The notes beneath the pieces are model-generated. The model ran no database searches, was not told the DNA's origin, and worked only from the letters and a program-made list of their open reading frames with translations. A stretch of DNA of 64,000 bases from Pengzhenrongella sicca. Its GTDB lineage: Bacteria; Actinomycetota; Actinomycetes; Actinomycetales; Cellulomonadaceae. The translations under genes and the position numbers were made by a program. The stretch spans positions 3,534,001 through 3,598,000 of the forward strand of contig NZ_CP071868.1 of NCBI RefSeq assembly GCF_017569225.1, written 5' to 3'. This document shows positions 52,619-62,400 of this stretch, in pieces; within the stretch, counting starts at the first letter, position 1, and the number at the start of each line of letters is the position of its first letter.

Positions 52619-53743
52619 TCACCCAACCAGCACAGCGTCGAGCTGGTCCCAGTACGCCGTGGCGCTGAGCTCGCCGGCGCGCTTGAGCGCACCGGAGCGC
52701 AGGTCGCGACGCTGCGCGGCCGTCAGCTCGGCGACCTGGACGAGGGCGGCCCGCAGCGAGCCGGCGTCGTCGGGCTCGAACAGGATCCCGGCGGACCCGA
52801 GCAGCTCGGGGATGCCACCGGTGCGCGCCGCGAGCACGACGCAGCCGCGCGCGAGCGCCTCGATGACGACCAGCGGCGCCGGGTCGGGGACGGTCGAGGG
52901 GACCACGACGACGGCGCCGGCCGCGAAACCCTCCTCCTTGGGCAGGTACCCGGGGAACCGGGCGTCGATGCCGTGCTCGGCGGCGACCTCGCGGAGCTTC
53001 GTCTCGTACCACTCGTACCCCGTGAAGACCGTGCCCACGAGAGCGACCGACGGGCGCCGCGCGGGGTCGAGCCCGGCGATCGCCTCGAGCACGACGTGCT
53101 GCCCCTTGCGCGGGCTCAGCCGGCCGACGACGACGAGGTCCCGCGCGTCGGGCGCCGGCTCGAGCGGCTCCGCCCGCGCGACGGCCTCGAAGTCGGCATT
53201 GAGCACGGTGACCGCGCGGTCGGCGAGCCGGGGCCAGGCCGCGAGCACGTCGCGCCGGACTGCGTCCGAGACGCAGATGACACGCCCGGCGGCGAACAGC
53301 TGGACGTACAACGCCCGGCGGACCAGGCGCGCCCGCCCCGAGCCCCCGCCCAGGATCTCGTGGACATGGATCACGGTCGGGCGCCCGGCGGCGCGCGCGA
53401 GCAGCGGCCACAGCGGCACCGTAACGGTGTTGACGTACACGGCCGCGCCGGTGGCGGCGCGCAGGAGCCGCACGTGCCGGACGATCCGCGCCGGGGTGCG
53501 CGCGAGCTCGCGGAGCCCGAACGCGGGCTGCGCGAGCCGCTTGCGGAGCACGAACGTGGGCGAGACCTCGTGCGCGATGCCCCGCTCCGCGATCAGCTCG
53601 CGCAGCGGCCCGTCCTCGGGCAGGACGACCCGGACCCTCGGCTGCCGGTCCCGCAGGTGGCCGGCGACGTACACGAGCATCGCGTCGGCTCCGTACCGGT
53701 CGGCGGCCGCGGCGATTAGCAGCCAGGGCCGCAGCTCAGCCAT
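52619..53743 (-). CDS. Glycosyltransferase family 4 protein
   Basis: A 374-residue GT-B enzyme. The N-terminal acceptor domain begins RPWLLIAAAADRYGADAMLV with the YGAD loop; HVHEILGG and VICVSDAVRRDVL follow. The donor domain has VVVGRLSPRKGQHVVLEAI and the C-terminal motif PSTVPDPAPLVVIEALARGCVVLA, with the EX7E-type Glu residues. It transfers a sugar to a lipid or polymer acceptor at the inner membrane face; donor and acceptor are unknown. It overlaps the CDP-alcohol phosphotransferase gene by 8 bases. Confidence 0.88.
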   Translation of the reverse strand: MAELRPWLLIAAAADRYGADAMLVYVAGHLRDRQPRVRVVLPEDGPLRELIAERGIAHEVSPTFVLRKRLAQPAFGLRELARTPARIVRHVRLLRAATGAAVYVNTVTVPLWPLLARAAGRPTVIHVHEILGGGSGRARLVRRALYVQLFAAGRVICVSDAVRRDVLAAWPRLADRAVTVLNADFEAVARAEPLEPAPDARDLVVVGRLSPRKGQHVVLEAIAGLDPARRPSVALVGTVFTGYEWYETKLREVAAEHGIDARFPGYLPKEEGFAAGAVVVVPSTVPDPAPLVVIEALARGCVVLAARTGGIPELLGSAGILFEPDDAGSLRAALVQVAELTAAQRRDLRSGALKRAGELSATAYWDQLDAVLVG

Positions 53744-54503
53744 GGCCGGGCACGGCCGGTCGGTCGAGCGCCGAGATCTCCTTGAACCACGAGATGCAGG
53801 CCAGCGCGAGGTAGCCCGCGGTCGCGACGAAGAGCACGGTGTAGGCGACGACGAAGGCGGTCGTGACGCCGTAGAGCGCGAAGACGAGGCAGAGCAGGCC
53901 GTAGTCGGTCGGGACCACGAGCAGGGAGCGCAGCACGGGCGCGCGGGTCCCGTCCGCCGTCGATCGCGGCACGGCGCCGCCGCGGTGGCGCAGCTGGTCG
54001 TTGAGGATCATCGCGAAGAACAGCACCGAGCCGACGGCGGACGCGCCGAGCGGGACGAGGAGCCACGCGTCCGGCAGGTCCGTGAAGCGGTAGAGCCCCA
54101 CGAGCACGGCCAGGTGCAGGCTCGCCACCTTGACGGAGTCGACCATGTGGTCGAGCCACTCGCCGACCAGGCTGCCGCCGCCGCGCAGCCGGGCGAGCTG
54201 GCCGTCAGCGGAGTCGAAGGCGTACCCGAGCACGAGGCCGGCCGCGACCGCGATCCCCATCCCGACCGACGGCGGCACCGCGATGAGCAGCGCGATCGCC
54301 GAGAACGTCAGCACCGCGCTGATGGCGGTGACGCCGTTCGGGGTCAGCCCGACGCGGAACGCCACGGTCGCGAGGAACCGCCCGAGCTTGCGGTTGACGA
54401 AGCGCGAGTAGGCGGGCGCACCCTTGGCGCCCTTCTGGCTCGTCGCGAGGCGCGCGTAGGTCTGGCCGAAGCTCTCGTCGCTCGGGAGCACGCGGGTCGC
54501 CAT
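53736..54503 (-). CDS. CDP-alcohol phosphatidyltransferase family enzyme
   Basis: A 255-residue membrane enzyme with about six helices. The full CDP-alcohol motif D-x2-D-G-x2-A-R-x8-G-x3-D-x3-D is present from DSADGQLAR to GEWLDHMVD. It replaces CMP of a CDP-alcohol with an alcohol acceptor. A soluble N-terminal stretch (FGQTYARLATSQKG and YSRFVNRKLGRFLA) resembles variants linked to surface polymers rather than the housekeeping phosphatidyl enzymes. ATG 54503 shares a base with the preceding glycosyltransferase stop (TGATG). Confidence 0.87.
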   Translation of the reverse strand: MATRVLPSDESFGQTYARLATSQKGAKGAPAYSRFVNRKLGRFLATVAFRVGLTPNGVTAISAVLTFSAIALLIAVPPSVGMGIAVAAGLVLGYAFDSADGQLARLRGGGSLVGEWLDHMVDSVKVASLHLAVLVGLYRFTDLPDAWLLVPLGASAVGSVLFFAMILNDQLRHRGGAVPRSTADGTRAPVLRSLLVVPTDYGLLCLVFALYGVTTAFVVAYTVLFVATAGYLALACISWFKEISALDRPAVPGHG

Positions 54504-55864
54504 CAGGCCTCCCGCACCGGGGCGGGGCCGGGCTGCGGGAACGACTGGTCGGCGCCCGCCTGCTCGGCGAGAGCCTGGTCGTGCGGGCTCACCTCGGGCG
54601 ACCGGAGCCGGCGCCCGTTGGGGCGCGGCGCGCGCGCCTGATGCGCCACGCGCCGGCACAGCTCCTCGTAGGACGCCGCGACGTCGTCCCAGTCGTAGTC
54701 CGCCGCCCGCTCCCGCGCCGCCAGGCCCCGGGCCCGCTCCCCCGCCGGGTCGTCCTCCGCGGCCTCGAGCAGGCGCGCGACGTCGTCGGGGGTGCGAAAG
54801 TACCGGCCCGTGCCGCGCAGGACCTCGCGGTTGAACGTGACGTCGTACGCGAGGCAGGGCGCCCCCACGCCCATCGCCCGCAGCAGCGACGGGTTCGTGC
54901 CGCCCACGCTGTGCCCGTGCAGGTAGGTGAGGCTGTGGGCGTACAGCTGATCGAGCAGGCCCTGGTCCCAGATCCCGCCGAGGAGCCGCACGCGGGAGTC
55001 GGCCGCCTGCTGCACGCGCCGCGTGTACTCGTCGGCGTACGGCGCCGAGCCGACGACGACGAGGGGAAGGGTCGATCCCGACCGCTTGTACCCCTCGACG
55101 ATCTCCTCGACGTGGTTCTCCGGCTCGAACCGGGCGACCACGAGGTGGTACCGGCCGGGCTCGAGGTCCAGCCCCGCAAGCCCGTCCGACGGCGTGTCCG
55201 TCAGGATCGGCGCACCGTAGGAGATCAGCTCGGTCGGCGCCCCGAACTCCTGGTCGTAGTAGTCGCGGATCCCGACGGCGTCGGCGATCAGCGCGTCGGA
55301 CCAGCGCACCGCGAGCGACTCGGCCGCGCGGTAGTAGCGGCGACCGGTGGGCCCCCACTTCGCGCGCCGCCACTCGAGACCGTCGACGTGGGTGATCACC
55401 GGGATGCGGCGGGCCCGCAGCACGGGCAGCAGCGGTGCGTTCGCGGCGTTGAACACCAGCGCGACGTCGGCGGTCCGCACGACCTGGTGCACGACGGAGA
55501 GCGCGGTGTGGCTGAGGGTCTCGAGCGCGCGCGTGCGCATCGCGGGGAGCTGCACCAGGCGCATGCCCCGATGGGTGGCGCCGATGCGGTCCGCCGGGTC
55601 GGCGTCCGCTGCGCCGGGCACCGCGCGGCAGTAGACCATGACGTCGAGCCCGCGCTGCACGAGGCGCGCGCCGACCTCCTCGACGCAGGTCTCGAACCCC
55701 CCGTACCGTGCCGGCACCCCCCGGGTACCGATCATGGCCACGCTCAGCCGGTCGTGGTCACGCGCCACCCGAGCCTCCACATCCCTCGCACCGTCTCGGT
55801 CTGGCCCGCGCGTACGGCCCAGGTATGTCCCGTCGCCACTGCCAGCAGAGGGCCGCGGCGACAT
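54503..55864 (-). CDS. Glycosyltransferase with DUF1972 N-terminal domain (rhamnosyltransferase-like)
   Basis: A protein of about 453 residues. The DUF1972 opening VAMIGTRGVPARYGGFETCVEEVG and HVDGLEWRRAKWGPTGRRYYRAAE are typical of rhamnosyl-type GT1/GT4 enzymes. The donor domain has VARFEPENHVEEIVEGY, and YLHGHSVGGTNPSLLRAMGVGAPCLAYD is the sugar-nucleotide region. A Pro/Arg-rich tail follows. The start is uncertain: ATG 55864 has AAGGG upstream, ATGs at 55870 and 55915 exist, and a start near the core VARDHDRLSVAMIG is possible. Confidence 0.85.
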   Translation of the reverse strand: MSPRPSAGSGDGTYLGRTRGPDRDGARDVEARVARDHDRLSVAMIGTRGVPARYGGFETCVEEVGARLVQRGLDVMVYCRAVPGAADADPADRIGATHRGMRLVQLPAMRTRALETLSHTALSVVHQVVRTADVALVFNAANAPLLPVLRARRIPVITHVDGLEWRRAKWGPTGRRYYRAAESLAVRWSDALIADAVGIRDYYDQEFGAPTELISYGAPILTDTPSDGLAGLDLEPGRYHLVVARFEPENHVEEIVEGYKRSGSTLPLVVVGSAPYADEYTRRVQQAADSRVRLLGGIWDQGLLDQLYAHSLTYLHGHSVGGTNPSLLRAMGVGAPCLAYDVTFNREVLRGTGRYFRTPDDVARLLEAAEDDPAGERARGLAARERAADYDWDDVAASYEELCRRVAHQARAPRPNGRRLRSPEVSPHDQALAEQAGADQSFPQPGPAPVREA

Positions 55865-55997
55865 GAACATACCCTTGACGGCTGGTGTCTTTCGCACCTT
55901 TGCATGCCATTTCACCCGATAGGCGGCGCCCCGGCGCGCGGGCGAACCGGCCCGCCGGCGCGGCCCGACGACCGATCGCGTCGAGCGACGGCGGCGG

Positions 55998-58900
55998 TCA
56001 GGGGATCGTGGTGACGGTGTAGTCGTCCATCGTGGTCGTCACCGGCCCGTTGGTGGTGGTGCTCGAGGTGAGCGCGGCGATGCCGGTGTGGCCGCTCGTC
56101 TGCAGCGCGGCGGTCGCGTCCGTCGCGCTGACGACCCACGCCGCCGGCTGGGAGCCCGTCGCGGCCCACACCTTCGCGCGCAACGCCGTCGGCGACGTGC
56201 CCGTCACCTCGAAGAGAACGACGACGCCGGACCCGGCCGAGTACGTCAGCCCCGGCACCGTGACCTCCCCGGTCAGCTGCGTCTCGACCCCCGCCGACGT
56301 CGTCCGGGCCAGCCGCGCTGTCACCGCCCCGTTCGCCTTGTGCGCGATCTTGAGCCGGTACTCCTCGCCGGTCGCCGTGATCCGCCCGCGCACCAGGAAC
56401 CAGCCGCCCGCCCCCGCCGGGCGCTTGTCCCAGGTCTCGGTCGCCTGCGTCGCCAGCCTGGTCCCGCTCGCGCCCGGCAGCCGCGAGGTCACGGTCGAGC
56501 TGGCTCCGGCCAGCGTCAGCCGACCCACCCCGTCCGAGACGCTCGCGGTGGCCGACGGCGCCGTCCACGCACCGCCCGCGTCCGCCGACCCCCACCCGGC
56601 CGCGACCGTGCGTCCGAACGCGTCCGCCGCGAGCACCTCGGGCGGCTGCGCCACCTCCGAGACTGTGACGTCCTGGGTCACCGAGCCCGTCGAGCCGTCG
56701 TCGTCCGTGACCGTCAAGGTCACCGGGTAGGTCCCCTCGGCCGCATACTCGTGCGTCGCCGCGGCGCCCGTGCCCGTGCCGCCGTCGCCGAACTCCCAGG
56801 AGTACGCCGTGACGGTGCCGTCGGGGTCCGAGCTCGCGGCGCCGTCGACCGCGACGGACAGGCCCGTCGGGGTCGCGCCGAAGCTCGCGACGGGCGGCTG
56901 GTTCGGGACCACTCCCCCGGAGCCGGTCGAGTAGTGGGTCGCGACCTCGCTCGGGGCGAGGGCGCGGCCGTAGATCGCGACGTCGTCGACGTCGCCGGCG
57001 AAGTTCTGCCCGCCCGCGCCCGGCCAGTCGGCGGCCAGGGTGTCGCCGCCGATGCGCCAGTAGCCGGTGTACTGGCCCGCCGAGGTCGTGTCCGTCCGCT
57101 CGGCCGCCAGCACCCCATCGACATAGAGCCGCATCCCGGCCGTGCCGAGGGTGGCCACCACGTGGTGCCACTGCCCGTCGTTGTAGCTCGACGGGGTCGT
57201 GATCGCCCGCACCGCGTTCGGGTAGACCCCGAAGGTGAGCCGGCCGTTCGGGTTCAGGTAGACGTGCCGGTCGTAGGTGGAGCTGTTGCCCGTGGAGGAG
57301 TTGCCGAACCCGACGATCTTGCCGCCCGCGGTCGAGGTCGTTCGGATCCACGCCTCGACCGAGAGCCGGTTCGTGCCGGCCGCCGACCGCGCGCCGTACA
57401 CGCGCGAGGACGAGGCCCCGGAGAACCGCGCCGCCCGGTTGGCGTCGCCGGCGATCGCGCCGGTCACGGCGCGGGTCACGCCCGACCCGACGGTCGAGCT
57501 CGCGTACGCGGTCCAGTCCAAAGCCGCGCCGCTGCTCTCGCCCAGGCGCCAGTACGCGGCGGGGTTGTCCAGCAGCACCTCCTGCGCGTACGTCGACATC
57601 GCCCCGGCGCTCGAGCCTGCGACCGTCACGCTGGCCACCCCCGACGTCTGGGAGTTGCCGAACGGGTCGCTCGCGCGAACGCGGTAGGTATAGGTTCGCC
57701 CGGCCACCAGGCCGGTGTCCGTGAACGAGGCACGCGACAGCGACCACCAGGTCGAGTCGGCCGTGGTGGTGTAGACGGGCGTCGTCGCGCCGTCCCGCAG
57801 CACCGCGTAGGTGAGCGTCCCGTTGTCCCGGTCCCAGTTCGTCGGCCAGGACACCTGCGCGGTCCCCGCCGCCCGCGACGTCACCGCGAGGTTCAGCGCC
57901 GTGCCGGACAGCCGCGGCCCCTGCTTGTTCGTCGACGAGCCGCTCACCGCCATCCGGACCAGGCCCTGCTGCGGGGTTCCGTTGACGGTGAGGAACTCCC
58001 CGCCGTAGACGACGTAGTCGCCGCTGCCCGTGACGTGCCACGCGGCCTGGCCCGTGCCGGTGAACTCGCCGCCGGTGAGCTCCGGGGAGAACGCGAGCAG
58101 CGCGGGCGCCCGCAGCCCCTGCCAGTCGTAGTACTTGGCGACGGTGTTGGGCGTGATGGTCGTCGCGGCCTCCTTCGAGAACGCGAGCGCGAACTTCCAG
58201 GAGGAGTCGCCGAAGCCGCCGATGTTGGCGCAGTAGTGCGGGTGCCCGACGACGTAGACGGAGCCCTTGCCCGGGTTCCCGTACACCGAGTAGGTGTCGC
58301 CGTGGCAGTCCTCGACCCAGACGATCGCGCCGGTCGTGGGGTCGGCGGCGAACGTGCCCTCGAGGTTGCCGTAGCCGCCGTTGTGCCCCAGGTAGGCGAA
58401 CCCCGTGCCGTAGATCAGGGTGCCGTCGGTCGCCAGGGACTCGATCCCGGCGTCGTAGCCGTAGTTCGTGACGACCTTGTTCGCCGCCCACGGCAGCACC
58501 GCACCGGTCGAGGCCGACACCGATCCGGACCCGAGCGCCGCGACCCCGTTGAGCGTCTCGAACCGGCCGCCCACGATGAGCCGCGAGGAGTCGGGGCTGA
58601 GCACCAACGCGTCGACCTGCGCCGCCGACGCCGACACCCGCCACGACAGCAGCGCGCCCGTGCTGGCGCTGAGCGCCGCGAGCCGGGGCCGCGAGCTCCC
58701 CGCGACCGTGCCGAAGGCCCCGCCGAGGTACACGGTGCTCGCCGACGCGGCGATCGCCCGGACCGACCCGTTCGGCGCGGGGTTGATCCCGCTGATCCGC
58801 GCCCCCGTGGCCCGGTTGAGGACCACGAACCGGGTCTGGGACGCCCCGTTGACGGTGGTGAACGCGCCGCCGACGTACAGGCGCGACCCGTCGGGCGACG

Positions 58901-59336
58901 CCGCGATCGCGTACGCCGCCCCGTTCAGCGACGGCGCCCACGAGTTCACCAGCACGCCCGTGGCCAGGTCGTACGCCAGCAGGTTCGAGCGCGTGACGGT
59001 CGACGACCCGGCCGCCGCCCCGGCCGGGCGTGCGTTCGTGAACTGCCCCGCGACGTACACCGTCCCGGCCACCACGACCTGCGACCACGCGACGCCGTTG
59101 ATCTGCGCCGTCGGCAGCGCGTCGGCGGCGACGGTCGCCGGCGTCGTCGGGTCCCCGGGGTCGGCCGGGGCGGAGTCGGCGGCCGCGCTCCCGGCCGGGC
59201 CGACCACAGACCCCACCGTGACCACCGCGGCGACGACCGCCGAGGCAAGGGCAGAGGCAGCGAACCACCGCCGGATGCCCGGGAGCCCCGGACCGTCGCT
59301 CCGGCGGCCCAGCAGTCGACGTCGACGCCCGATCAT
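55998..59336 (-). CDS. Large secreted protein: beta-propeller, FnIII, LamG, PKD and C-terminal module
   Basis: A 1112-residue exported protein. A signal peptide with a long Arg-rich leader ends near residue 53 (GSAAA-D). Residues about 70-465 form a propeller with repeated blades such as LYVGGAFTTVNG (DUF5122-like). An FnIII domain (about 475-573) leads to a LamG-type lectin fold (about 585-800, with GQWHHVVATLG and MRLYVDG). One PKD domain follows (about 813-893, YSWEFGDGGTGTG), then a roughly 210-residue module beginning DAFGRTVAAGWG. It has no LPXTG or C-terminal anchor. It probably binds glycans or acts as a surface adhesin. ATG 59336 has GGGAG six bases upstream. Confidence 0.85.
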   Translation of the reverse strand: MIGRRRRLLGRRSDGPGLPGIRRWFAASALASAVVAAVVTVGSVVGPAGSAAADSAPADPGDPTTPATVAADALPTAQINGVAWSQVVVAGTVYVAGQFTNARPAGAAAGSSTVTRSNLLAYDLATGVLVNSWAPSLNGAAYAIAASPDGSRLYVGGAFTTVNGASQTRFVVLNRATGARISGINPAPNGSVRAIAASASTVYLGGAFGTVAGSSRPRLAALSASTGALLSWRVSASAAQVDALVLSPDSSRLIVGGRFETLNGVAALGSGSVSASTGAVLPWAANKVVTNYGYDAGIESLATDGTLIYGTGFAYLGHNGGYGNLEGTFAADPTTGAIVWVEDCHGDTYSVYGNPGKGSVYVVGHPHYCANIGGFGDSSWKFALAFSKEAATTITPNTVAKYYDWQGLRAPALLAFSPELTGGEFTGTGQAAWHVTGSGDYVVYGGEFLTVNGTPQQGLVRMAVSGSSTNKQGPRLSGTALNLAVTSRAAGTAQVSWPTNWDRDNGTLTYAVLRDGATTPVYTTTADSTWWSLSRASFTDTGLVAGRTYTYRVRASDPFGNSQTSGVASVTVAGSSAGAMSTYAQEVLLDNPAAYWRLGESSGAALDWTAYASSTVGSGVTRAVTGAIAGDANRAARFSGASSSRVYGARSAAGTNRLSVEAWIRTTSTAGGKIVGFGNSSTGNSSTYDRHVYLNPNGRLTFGVYPNAVRAITTPSSYNDGQWHHVVATLGTAGMRLYVDGVLAAERTDTTSAGQYTGYWRIGGDTLAADWPGAGGQNFAGDVDDVAIYGRALAPSEVATHYSTGSGGVVPNQPPVASFGATPTGLSVAVDGAASSDPDGTVTAYSWEFGDGGTGTGAAATHEYAAEGTYPVTLTVTDDDGSTGSVTQDVTVSEVAQPPEVLAADAFGRTVAAGWGSADAGGAWTAPSATASVSDGVGRLTLAGASSTVTSRLPGASGTRLATQATETWDKRPAGAGGWFLVRGRITATGEEYRLKIAHKANGAVTARLARTTSAGVETQLTGEVTVPGLTYSAGSGVVVLFEVTGTSPTALRAKVWAATGSQPAAWVVSATDATAALQTSGHTGIAALTSSTTTNGPVTTTMDDYTVTTIP

Positions 59337-59439
59337 GGCTTGCTCCCATGCACCCGTCATGCGGCGCCATGTCGAATGGCGCCCTCATTCAGAGTGGAAC
59401 GGGAACGGGATCAATCGGGACATCCCCCGCCTGAATTCA

Positions 59440-59471
59440 CCCGTACGGCCCTCAGCTGAGGTCCGTACGGG
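59440..59471 (-). terminator. 32-bp near-perfect palindrome after the second giant gene
   Basis: The 16-bp half-sites (CCCGTACGGCCCTCAG and its partner) match at 15 of 16 positions with no loop. It begins 6 bases after the stop of the gene at 59478 and lies 103 bases before the next start. A strong terminator stem is the simplest reading. Confidence 0.65.
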
Positions 59472-59477
59472 CGAGGC

Positions 59478-62400
59478 TCAGGGCGCGGGCTGCGTGACCG
59501 TGTAGTCGTCGATCGACACCGTGATCGGCGCGTTGGTGGCCGTGCTCGAGGTGAGCGCCGCGACACCGGTGTGGCCGCTCCCCTGCAGCGCGGCCGTCGA
59601 GTCGGTCGCCGAGATCAGCCAGGCCGCCGGCTCGCTCGTTCCGGTGGCCCAGACCTTGGCCCGCAGCGACGTCGTCGTGGTCGTCGACACCTCGAACAGC
59701 AGCGTCACCCCCGTGCCGGCGGCGTAGGTCACGCCCGGCACGGTCAGCTCGGTCGTGATCGCGGTCTCCGTGCCGGCCGAGTTGGTCCGCATCACGCGCG
59801 CCGTCACGACGCCGTTGGACCGGTGGTTGATCCTGAGCCGGTACTCTCCGCCGGTCGTGATGCGACCCCGCAGCAGGAACCACCCGCCCGAGCCCGCCGG
59901 CCGCTTGTCCCAGCTCTCGACCACCCGGGTGGTCAGGGTGGTGCCCGAGATCCCCGGGAGTCGCGCGCTCGCAGTGACGTTGACCCCCGAGAGCGCGAGC
60001 CGCCCGGCGCCGCCGGACACGCTCGTCGCGCCCGCCGTCGCCGTCCACGCGCCGCCGAGGTCGGCGTCGCCGAGACCCGAGGCGACCGTCCGGCCGAACG
60101 CGTCGGTGGCGAGCGCGGTCGGCACCGGAGCGACGGACAGGTCGCGGGTCGTGGTCGCCGTCGCGCCGTCCGAGTCGGTCACGGTCAGGGTCACGGTGTA
60201 GGTGCCGGTGCTCGCGTAGTCGTGCGACGCCGTCACCCCGGTCGCGGTCGCGCCGTCACCGAAGGTCCACGCGTACGAGGAGATCGTCCCGTCCGGGTCG
60301 GAGCTGCCGGCGGCGTCGACCGCGGCCGACAGCCCCGTCGCCGTGGCGGTGAAGCTCGCGGTCGGCGGGACGTTCGCCAGCGCGACCGTGACGTCGCGGG
60401 TCGTGGTCGCCGTCGCGCCGCTGTTGTCGGTCACGGTGAGGGTGATCGTGTAGGTCCCCCCGGCCGTGTAGGCGTGCGACGCCGTGGCGCCGGTCGCGGT
60501 GCCGCCGTCGCCGAACGACCAGGCGTACCCCGCGATCGTCCCGTCCGGGTCGGAGCTGCCCGTGGCGTCGACGTCGGCCGTCAGGAGCGACGACGCGGCC
60601 GTGAAGCTCGCGATGGGCACCTGGTTCACCGGCTCGACCGACACCTGCCGCGTCGTGGTCGCCGTCGCACCACCGCTGTCGGTCACCGTGAGCGTGATGG
60701 TGAACGTCCCCGCCGTCGCGTAGGTGTGCGACGCCGTCGCACCCGTCCCGGTGCTGCCGTCGCCGAACGACCACGCGTACCCCGCGATCGTCCCGTCCGG
60801 GTCGGAGCTGGCCGCGGCGTCGACGTCGGCCGTCAGACCCGTCGTCGCGGCGGTGAACGACGCGACCGGCGAGACGTTGGTCGTGCTGAACGGGCCGTCC
60901 ACGGTGAAGTTGTCGACCTGGACCGTCACCGGCCCGTTGGTCGTCGAGCTGGACAGCAGCGCCGCGACGCCGGTGTGGCCAGCGGCCTGCAGGGCGGCCG
61001 TGGTGTCGGTCGCCTCGATGAGCCAGCCCGCCGGCTCGACGCCGGAGCCGACCCAGACCTTGGCGCGCAGCGTGGTCGGGGACGTCCCGGTGACCTCGAA
61101 CGCGGCCTTGAGCGTGGTGCCCGTCGTGTACGTCAGGCCGGGGACCGTCAGGTCCGTCGTGATGGACGTCTCGACCCCGGCGGCCGTCGTGCGCACCAGG
61201 CGCGCGGTGACCGCCCCGCTGAAGGTGTGGCCCACCCGGAGCCGATACTCGCCGCCGGTCGTGATCCGGCCGCGCACCAGCAGCCAGCCGCCCGAGCCGT
61301 TCGGGCGCTTGCTCCAGCTCTCCGTCACGCGGGTGGTCAGCTGAGTCCCCGAGACGCCGGGCAGGCGCGCGCTCACGGTCGAGCTCGCCGCGCCGAGCTG
61401 GAGCCGGCCGGTGCCCGACGCGACGCTTGTCACGCCCGACGTCGTGGCCCAGGCCCCGCCGAGGTCGGCGGAGCCGAAGCCGTTCGAGACCGTGCGGCCG
61501 AACGCGTCGGACGCCACGACACCCGCGGTGGGCGCGGTGACGGTGACTTCGCCGTCGGCGCCGTCGGAGCCGCCGTCGTTGTCCGTGACGGTCAGGGTGA
61601 CCGGGTAGGTGCCCGCGGCCGCGTACGTGTGCGTCGTCGTGGCGCCCGTACCGGTCGAGCCGTCACCGAAGGTCCACGCGTACGTCGGGATCGTGCCGTC
61701 GGAGTCGGTGCTGCTCGTCGCGTCGAAGGCCGCGGTCAGGTCTGTGTTGGTCGCCGTGAAGCTCGCGACGGGCAGGACGTTGGGCGCCCGGACGACGACC
61801 TGCTGCGAGGTTGCGTTGGTGGTACCGCCCGAGTCCGTCACGGTGAGCGTGACGGTGTACGTGCCGCCCACGTCGTAGGCGTGCGTCGCGCTCACGCCGG
61901 TGCCGCTCTGCCCGTCGCCGAAGTCCCACGCGTAGCCCGCGATCGGGCCCTCGAAGTCCGTCGAGGCAGACGCGTCGAAGCTCGCGGTGAGCACTCCGGG
62001 GTCGGCGGTGAATGCCGCGGTGGGCGGCAGGTTCGGGATCGCGCCCGACTGGCCCGTCCCGTAGTGGATGGCCACCTGGCTGGCGGGCAGCGCGCGGCCG
62101 TAGACGGCGACGTCGTCGATGTCGCCGACGAAGTTCTCCCCCGCGGCCCCCGGCCAGGTCGACGACAGCGCGTCGCCGCCGATGCGCCAGTAGCCCGTGT
62201 AGGGCTGCGCGCTGATCGTGGTCGCGTCCGCGGCGCGCTCGGCGCCGTCGACGTAGAGCTTCATACCGTCGGCGCCGAGCGTCGCGACGACGTGGTGCCA
62301 CTGCCCGTCGTTGTAGCTGGCGGGCGTGGTGACCGTGCGGACCTCGCCCGGGTACACCCCGAACGTCAGCGTGCCGTCGGCGCGCATGTACACGTGCCGG

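Noticed and set aside
56088-59459. A 1123-codon open frame opposite the first giant secreted protein
   Set aside because: The minus-strand frame has a signal peptide and clear domains; the plus frame shows no motif and only Arg/Gly/Val-rich composition.
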